The notes beneath the pieces are model-generated. The model did no database searches. It saw only the letters and a list, made by a program, of their open reading frames with translations, and had not been told where the DNA came from. A DNA stretch of 38,508 bases from Christensenella sp. UBA1385 (GTDB lineage: Bacteria; Bacillota; Clostridia; Christensenellales; Aristaeellaceae), in NCBI GenBank assembly GCA_002305755.1, contig DBQV01000009.1:1-38508 (forward strand), read 5' to 3'. Shown here piece by piece: positions 33,415-38,508 of this stretch. Within the stretch, counting starts at the first letter, position 1. The number at the start of each line of letters is the position of its first letter. The position numbers and the translations under genes are program-made.

Positions 33415-33458
33415 TGAAGTTTTCGCCTCCGCAAGGGAGGCAGACAGAGGTCTGTGCA

Positions 33459-34319
33459 TTGAAAGAAGCCCTGTTCATCGAGAACGCCTTCTGGCGGTCG
33501 GAAGGCACCGCGGCCCTCAGGGAAACGCTGCGGCAGGCCGCCGCGCGCCGTGGCATCCTTTTGACAGCGCGCAGCAACGCTGATTTTCTGAAGGAGGACG
33601 CGCTTCAAAGCCTTCCCCCGGCCGCGCTGTTTTGGGACAAGGACCAACGCCTGGCCCAGCTGCTGGAGGGCTGCGGCCTGCGTCTTTTCAACAGCGCTGA
33701 GGCCATCCGACGCTGTGACGACAAGGCGCAGACCTGGCTGTGCCTGAAGGCGCAGGGCCTGCCCATGCCGGAAACGCTGCTGTGTCCCTATACCTTTGAG
33801 AACGTCGGCTTTGGGCAGACGGATTTCCTGGAGGACGCCGCGCTGCGGCTCGGCCTGCCTTTTGTGATCAAGGCCGCCTCCGGCTCCTTCGGCGCGCAGG
33901 TCTTTCTCGCGCGCTCGGTGGATGAAGCGGCGGAGATCCTGAGACCCCTGGCAGGGCAGCAGGCGATCCTGCAGCGCTTCATCTCAGAAAGCGCAGGGCG
34001 CGACCTGAGGCTCTACGTAGTGGGCGGCCGCGTGATCGCTGCCATGGAACGTGTGAACCTGAGCGGAGACTTCAGGGCCAACATCGCAAACGGCGGTACG
34101 GCCCAAAAGCACGAGCCCACAGAAGAGGAGCGCCTGCTCGCGCTGCGCGCCTGCGAGCTGCTGGGGCTTGATTTCGGCGGGGTGGACCTGCTGCGGTCCA
34201 AGGCAGGGCCGCTGCTTTGCGAGGTGAACTCCAACGCGCACTTCGCGGCGCTGGCCCGCCTGTCGGGCGTGAACCCCGCCGATCACATCGCCGCTTTATT
34301 GGAGGATTACTTGAAATGA
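33459..34319 (+). CDS. RimK-like ATP-grasp ligase, first of a tandem pair
   Basis: A 286-residue product is given by the TTG at 33459 with AGAGG 8 nt upstream; an ATG at 33414 with no ribosome site is an alternative. After a ~90-residue pre-ATP-grasp domain come the lysine strand PFVIKAASGSFGAQVFLA, GRDLRLYVVGGRVIAAMER, a glycine/asparagine loop DFRANIANGG, and the metal triad CEVNSNAHF (ExN type). These are the hallmarks of RimK-type ligases, which add an amino acid to a carboxylate-phosphate intermediate. No precursor peptide, S6 gene or partner that would name the acceptor is visible. Overlaps the second ligase by 4 nt. Confidence 0.85.
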   Translation: MKEALFIENAFWRSEGTAALRETLRQAAARRGILLTARSNADFLKEDALQSLPPAALFWDKDQRLAQLLEGCGLRLFNSAEAIRRCDDKAQTWLCLKAQGLPMPETLLCPYTFENVGFGQTDFLEDAALRLGLPFVIKAASGSFGAQVFLARSVDEAAEILRPLAGQQAILQRFISESAGRDLRLYVVGGRVIAAMERVNLSGDFRANIANGGTAQKHEPTEEERLLALRACELLGLDFGGVDLLRSKAGPLLCEVNSNAHFAALARLSGVNPADHIAALLEDYLK

Positions 34320-35158
34320 CCAAGGGCTGGCTGGTCTATGACCCCGGAAACGTGGAGCGGAACCGCTTTTTCATCGACCGCTGGATGAAGGCCGCGCAGC
34401 GCCGCGGCCTTGCCCTGGAGCTGGTGCTGACGGACAGTCTCGGCTGGGGCATCGAGGATGGCGCGCCTTTTCTGCGCGCCAAGGGGGAGGACGCGCGCCC
34501 GGCCTTCGCGGTGATGCGCGCTGCGCACCCGCTGCTGAGCGCGCACCTTGAAAGCATGGGCATCCCCTGCTTCAACAATGCCCGCGTGGCGGACATCTGC
34601 AACGACAAGCGCAAGACCCACGCCCTGCTGGCGGGCGAACTGCCCATGATGCCCACTGCCTTTCTCTCCCAGCAGGCCTTCAAGAACCCCTTCCCCTATC
34701 CGGTGGTGGTGAAGGGCTCGCACGGCTGCGGCGGGCGCAGCGTGTACCTGGCCCGCAACGACGGGGAGCTGGAGGAGGCCGCGCGCAGGATCGCGCCGGA
34801 CAGCTTCATCACCCAGCCGCTGTGCGATACCCCCGGGCTTGACCTGCGCGTCTACGTGCTGGGTGGACGCATGATCGCCGCCATGGAGCGCAGGCAGGAC
34901 AGGGATTTCCGCAGCAACGTGGGGCTGGGCGGGGGCTCCCGCCCCGTGCCGCTGACGGACGGGCTTCGCACGATGGTCGAAAGGGCCATGGCTCATTTTG
35001 ACTTTGCGCTGGTGGGGGTCGATTTCATCTTCCATCAGGGCAGGCTGATGTTCAACGAGATCGAGGACGCCGTGGGCACGAGGATGCTCTACATGCACAC
35101 GCAGACGGACATCGCGGATGAGTACCTGGGCCTGATCGCGGAGAGGCTGGGCCTGTAA
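34316..35158 (+). CDS. RimK-like ATP-grasp ligase, second of a tandem pair
   Basis: The 280-residue paralogue of the preceding protein starts at ATG overlapping its stop (ATGA). Corresponding blocks are PVVVKGSHGCGGRSVYLA, GLDLRVYVLGGRMIAAMERR, DFRSNVGLGGGSRP and VGVDFIFHQGRLMFNEIEDAVGTRML. Where copy one has the ExN metal triad in CEVNSNAHF, this copy has NEIEDAVG, so the asparagine ligand is replaced by an acid. That points to a changed metal site or an altered role, although NEIEDVVG-type ends occur in some clostridial ATP-grasp proteins. The two ligases may add successive residues to one product or form a heterodimer; this is inference. Confidence 0.83.
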   Translation: MTKGWLVYDPGNVERNRFFIDRWMKAAQRRGLALELVLTDSLGWGIEDGAPFLRAKGEDARPAFAVMRAAHPLLSAHLESMGIPCFNNARVADICNDKRKTHALLAGELPMMPTAFLSQQAFKNPFPYPVVVKGSHGCGGRSVYLARNDGELEEAARRIAPDSFITQPLCDTPGLDLRVYVLGGRMIAAMERRQDRDFRSNVGLGGGSRPVPLTDGLRTMVERAMAHFDFALVGVDFIFHQGRLMFNEIEDAVGTRMLYMHTQTDIADEYLGLIAERLGL

Positions 35159-35193
35159 ACTTTTTACCCGGTTTCGCGCTTGCGGCTCATCCA

Positions 35194-35202
35194 TGGTATA
35201 CT
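35194..35202 (+). promoter_or_regulatory. Extended -10 promoter of the CotH-domain gene
   Basis: TGGTATACT (extended -10 form TGnTATACT) lies 44 nt before the ATG. No -35 match is seen. It gives the CotH gene its own transcript separate from the ATP-grasp pair, although no terminator lies between them. Confidence 0.5.
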
Positions 35203-35246
35203 GTGCGAGGATAAAGATTTTTCCGACCTCAGGACAGGAGTAAGCA

Positions 35247-38200
35247 ATGCGTTCCAACACCCGAAAATCACCCAGGCGCGGCCGCAGGCAGGCCCGAAAC
35301 CTCAGCCTGCTGGCGCTGCTGATCCTGGTCATGGCCGTGCTGATCGTCGTTTCGCCCGATGAGCCCACCAAGACCGCGCTCAACGTCAACGCGCAGGGGC
35401 AGGTAGTGTCCGTCTACGATGGGCTCGTCATCAGCGAGGTGATGAGCGCCAACGCCAGCGCCTTCCCGGACGAGCAGGGCAATTTCGGCGACTGGGTAGA
35501 GCTTGAAAACCGCGGCGACGTTGAATTCGACCTGAAGGACATCACCATGTCCAACCGCCCGGACAAGGCCAAGTTCATCTTTCCCGAGCATATCATGAAG
35601 CCCGGGGACCGGGTGATCGTGTTTTGCGACAGCGTGAACGCCAACGACAAGGGCGGCCCCTATCACGCCAAGTTCAAGCTGAGCAGCATCGGCACCGAGC
35701 TGTACGTCTTTGACACCAACGGCCATGTGCTGCGTGACCTGAAGCTGCCCACGCTCAATACCAACGAGGCCTATGCCCTGATGGAAGACGGCAGCTATCA
35801 GAAGGTGGAGTACTATTCCCCCGGCTTTGAGAACACGCAGGCGGGCCATCAGGCCTACCTGAGCCAGTACGGCGTCAAGAGCGGCGACATCGTGATCAAC
35901 GAGCTGATGGCCGCCCCCCGCTCGGGCCTCAGGGATGAGGACGGCGACCTGAGCGACTGGATCGAGCTGTACAACCGCTCGGACAAGAGCTATCCTCTCG
36001 ATCAGCTGGCGCTGAGCGACAACCCGGACCGGCCCGTCAAGTGGGTCTTCCCCGAAGGCGCCGTGATCCCCGCCAATAGCTACTATCTGGTGTTCGCCTC
36101 AGGCAAGGACAGAAAGACGCTTACCGGCTTTCCGCACACCAATTTCTCGCTGTCCGCGGAAGGCGAAACGGTGACGCTCAGCACCCGGCAGGGTCAGCTG
36201 ATCGACCGCGTGCAATACAGCCTGATGCCGGCCGACCAAAGCTATGGCCGCAGCGAGAACGGCGACACCTGGCAGGTTTTCACCATCGGCACGCCCGGTG
36301 CCCCCAACAACGCGGACGGAGCGGCCCAGGCGGAGCGCTTCCTCAGAAGCCTTAATCAGACGGGCGTCTATATCTCCGAGGTGATCTCAAGCAACGACAG
36401 CTACCCCGCCGTTCAGGGGGCGCAGCCAGGCGACTGGGCGGAGCTTTACAACAGCAGCGATGAGATCCGGGATCTGTCGGGCTACGGGCTTTCCGACAGC
36501 CTCAGCTGGCCGCGCAAATGGCGCTTTCCGCAGGGCACCTACATCTATCCCGGAGAATACAAGGTGATCCAGCTGGACAAGAGCAAGGAGCCGGGCACCA
36601 ACGCCGCCGCGCTCCATGCCAGCTACGCGCTGGCCAGGCTGGGCGGCGAGGTGATGACCTTCTCGGACGCGGAGGGCAACATACTGGACCGGATGATCCT
36701 CCCCGAGATTCCCCTCAACATCAGCTATGGCCGCTCGCAGGAGAAGGACGGCTTTTTTTATTACGACGCGCCCACGCCCGGCGCGGCCAACGGCACGGGC
36801 TTTTCAGGCTTCGCGCAGCGCCCCGTGCTCTCCGTGCCCAGCGGCCTGTATAAGGAAAACCTCACGCTGACCATCACCGCCCAGGAGGGGGCGCAGATCC
36901 GTTATACCACCGACGGCACCATCCCCACGCTGGAAAGCGGCCAGGCCTACACCGGCCCGATGGAGATCTCGGGCACCACGGCGCTGCGCGTGCGCGCCTT
37001 CCTGCCGGGGTTGCAGCCCTCGCAGACGGTGACGGCCAGCTACATCATGAAGACCTATTTCACGCTGCCCGTCGTCTCGCTGGTGATCGACCCCTGGGAG
37101 CTGTGGAACAACGAAACCGGCATGTTCGCCGCCGGCCTCAACGAGGACGGCACGCCCATCGACCTGACGGCCTATTCCAGCATCCCCTTCAGGCACCCCA
37201 CCCCCGTCTATCGCCTGCACGGCAAGGAGAGGCGGCAGGCCTATGCAGAGATGTTCTCGCAGGACGGGAGCCAGACCCTGTTCAGCCAGGGCATCACCAT
37301 GGGCATCATCGGCCAGTACTCGCTGGACATGCCCCAGAAATCGCTGAAGCTGGTGGCCAAGGCGGGGCTGGGCGAGCGCTACTTCAACGCCAGGATCTTC
37401 CCCGACAGGCCCTATGAGCAGTACAAATCGCTGGTGCTGCGTGTCAGCGGCAATGACGCGGTGTGGACGCGCATGGTGGACGGCGTGCAGAGCCGCCTGA
37501 TCAACCAGATCACCGATACCACGGTCATCAACCAGGCCTGGCAGCCGGTCATCGTGTACATCAACGGCCAGTACTGGGGCCACTACAACCTGCGCGAGCG
37601 CGTCAGCCGCTACTTCGTGGCCCAGCACGAGGGCATCCCGCTGGAAGAAGCGGACAACATGGATATCATCGAGGCCGACGACAAGGCCTACTACGGCTCC
37701 AATAAAGAGTGGAAGGAGCTGATGGCCAAAGTCAAAACGCTGGATACCAAAAACAACCTGGAAGACATACAGTTCCTTGAGGAAAACGTCGACATTGACA
37801 ATCTGATGGACTATCTGGCCTTCCAGATGTTCTTCGCCAATACCGACTCGGGCAACATCCGCGCCTACAAGGTGCCGGGCGGCAAGTGGCGCTGGATCCT
37901 GTTCGATATGGACTACGGTCTTTTCACTGCTTCCAACAACGGCGTGCGCAACATGCTCAACCCCAAGGGCCACGGCGCGCAGGACGACCTTGACAACACC
38001 CTGTTCATCAAGGTGCTGGAAAACGATCAGTGGCGGGACAAATTTCTGCGGCGCTTCGGTATGTTCTTCCGTTATTTCACCACCGAGCGGATGCTGGAGC
38101 AGGTGGAGGAGTGTTACAGCATCATCAAGCCCGAGATGCGCCTGCACTGGGAGCGCTGGGCGGCGCAGAACCTGAAAAGCATCAGCAGCGAGCAGCCCAA

Positions 38201-38402
38201 TACCCCCGACGGCGCCATGCGCTGGTGGGAATCGCGCGTGGAGCGCCTGCGCAACGTGATCCGCAAGCGCCCGCGCCACTGCTGGGTGCAGGTGCAGGAT
38301 TGGTTCAAGCTGACCGATCAGCAGATGCTGGAGTACTTCGGCCCCAAGCCGGAGTTCCCGCCGGACGCTGAGCTGAACAGCGAGGATCGGAAGATACTGT
38401 AA
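35247..38402 (+). CDS. Membrane-anchored CotH-kinase protein with three lamin-tail domains
   Basis: The 1051-residue protein has a basic cytoplasmic tip and a transmembrane segment (about 18-38). Three lamin-tail-like domains follow, each opening with an I-x-E(V/L)M/I signature: about 58-200 (GLVISEVMSANAS, DWVELENRG), 215-350 (IVINELMAAPRSG, DWIELYNRS) and 373-510 (VYISEVISSNDS, DWAELYNSS). A CHB/FN3-like module (about 527-600, IRYTTDGTIPT) leads to a CotH domain (about 603-1030) with YNLRERVSRYF, GNIRAYK and WRWILFDMDYGL (about residue 885). CotH kinases phosphorylate coat or surface proteins; in lamin-tail fusions the substrate is unknown. AGGAG lies 6 nt before the ATG. No spore genes are adjacent. 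Confidence 0.9.
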   Translation: MRSNTRKSPRRGRRQARNLSLLALLILVMAVLIVVSPDEPTKTALNVNAQGQVVSVYDGLVISEVMSANASAFPDEQGNFGDWVELENRGDVEFDLKDITMSNRPDKAKFIFPEHIMKPGDRVIVFCDSVNANDKGGPYHAKFKLSSIGTELYVFDTNGHVLRDLKLPTLNTNEAYALMEDGSYQKVEYYSPGFENTQAGHQAYLSQYGVKSGDIVINELMAAPRSGLRDEDGDLSDWIELYNRSDKSYPLDQLALSDNPDRPVKWVFPEGAVIPANSYYLVFASGKDRKTLTGFPHTNFSLSAEGETVTLSTRQGQLIDRVQYSLMPADQSYGRSENGDTWQVFTIGTPGAPNNADGAAQAERFLRSLNQTGVYISEVISSNDSYPAVQGAQPGDWAELYNSSDEIRDLSGYGLSDSLSWPRKWRFPQGTYIYPGEYKVIQLDKSKEPGTNAAALHASYALARLGGEVMTFSDAEGNILDRMILPEIPLNISYGRSQEKDGFFYYDAPTPGAANGTGFSGFAQRPVLSVPSGLYKENLTLTITAQEGAQIRYTTDGTIPTLESGQAYTGPMEISGTTALRVRAFLPGLQPSQTVTASYIMKTYFTLPVVSLVIDPWELWNNETGMFAAGLNEDGTPIDLTAYSSIPFRHPTPVYRLHGKERRQAYAEMFSQDGSQTLFSQGITMGIIGQYSLDMPQKSLKLVAKAGLGERYFNARIFPDRPYEQYKSLVLRVSGNDAVWTRMVDGVQSRLINQITDTTVINQAWQPVIVYINGQYWGHYNLRERVSRYFVAQHEGIPLEEADNMDIIEADDKAYYGSNKEWKELMAKVKTLDTKNNLEDIQFLEENVDIDNLMDYLAFQMFFANTDSGNIRAYKVPGGKWRWILFDMDYGLFTASNNGVRNMLNPKGHGAQDDLDNTLFIKVLENDQWRDKFLRRFGMFFRYFTTERMLEQVEECYSIIKPEMRLHWERWAAQNLKSISSEQPNTPDGAMRWWESRVERLRNVIRKRPRHCWVQVQDWFKLTDQQMLEYFGPKPEFPPDAELNSEDRKIL

Positions 38403-38420
38403 GGATCAGCGAACAAACAG

Positions 38421-38453
38421 GCCCCCTGCCGCTCAGCGCGGCGGGGGCCTTTC
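38421..38453 (+). terminator. Rho-independent terminator after the CotH gene
   Basis: GGCCCCC and GGGGGCC, then GCCGC/GCGGC inside with a single bulged T, form a strong GC stem followed by TTTCC, 18 nt after the stop codon. Confidence 0.75.
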
Positions 38454-38508
38454 CTGTGTCTCCGTTCAATATTGATATCCCTGTGTCTTGTTCAGCCGGT
38501 AAATGTGA

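Noticed and set aside
36804..38279. Minus-strand ORF of 491 codons
   Set aside because: Antisense to the CotH domain, which is strongly supported.
1..38508. CRISPR arrays, tRNA and rRNA genes
   Set aside because: No regularly spaced repeats, no tRNA-like cloverleaf with GGTTCGAATCC and no conserved rRNA blocks were seen by eye; a tRNAscan run could still find one.

Overview
The window looks like a chromosomal segment of a Gram-positive Firmicute, most likely a gut Clostridia-type organism. This is inferred from strong AGGAGG ribosome binding sites, frequent GTG/TTG starts, LipO-type solute-binding proteins, an FMN riboswitch in front of an ECF riboflavin transporter, a class A PBP, and TsaE-TsaB-RimI in tandem. 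No 16S or other taxonomic marker is present, so the order is not fixed by the sequence. No rRNA, tRNA, CRISPR array or intact transposase was seen.

Region 1 (1-7.1 kb, minus strand) is a carbohydrate-catabolic island. It runs from an AraC/cupin regulator to a sugar phosphate isomerase-like enzyme, a DUF4091 glycosidase-like protein, an amidohydrolase, a membrane-bound AraC-type sensor-regulator, a terminator, and a solute-binding protein that leaves the window. Three of these genes are broken: frameshifts in the binding protein and the DUF4091 gene, and an in-frame TGA in the amidohydrolase. The three ORFs that encode regulators or the isomerase are intact. Sampled by eye, this part is about 50% GC, against about 60-65% further right.

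Region 2 (7.2-16.3 kb) holds a small HAD phosphatase-like gene and a divergent uridine phosphorylase with a 26-bp palindromic operator candidate. It continues with anmK (cell-wall sugar recycling), ferritin, a class A penicillin-binding protein, and a large membrane-anchored protein with Ig-like repeats and a long cytoplasmic tail. A 0.74-kb AT-richer gap with hairpins follows.

Region 3 (16.3-25.7 kb, mostly minus strand) holds deoB-punA (nucleoside salvage), a THUMP RNA methyltransferase, and a tightly packed ribU-tsaE-tsaB-rimI operon behind an FMN riboswitch with a near-consensus promoter. It also has a solute-binding protein translationally coupled to galactokinase, and a TraX-family membrane protein.

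Region 4 (25.8-32.5 kb, plus strand) is a co-directional run: two-part ThrE exporter, surE, MurR/RpiR regulator, HI0933-type flavoprotein, DnaQ-like exonuclease with a C-terminal Cys/His cluster, and a nucleoside kinase with a ThrRS-like N-terminus.

Region 5 (32.6-38.5 kb) holds an MgtC/SapB protein divergent from two tandem, overlapping RimK-like ATP-grasp ligases. A 1051-residue membrane-anchored protein with three lamin-tail domains and a CotH kinase domain follows. The most notable points are the decaying catabolic locus, the possible flavin control of the t6A genes, and the ATP-grasp pair beside the CotH protein.
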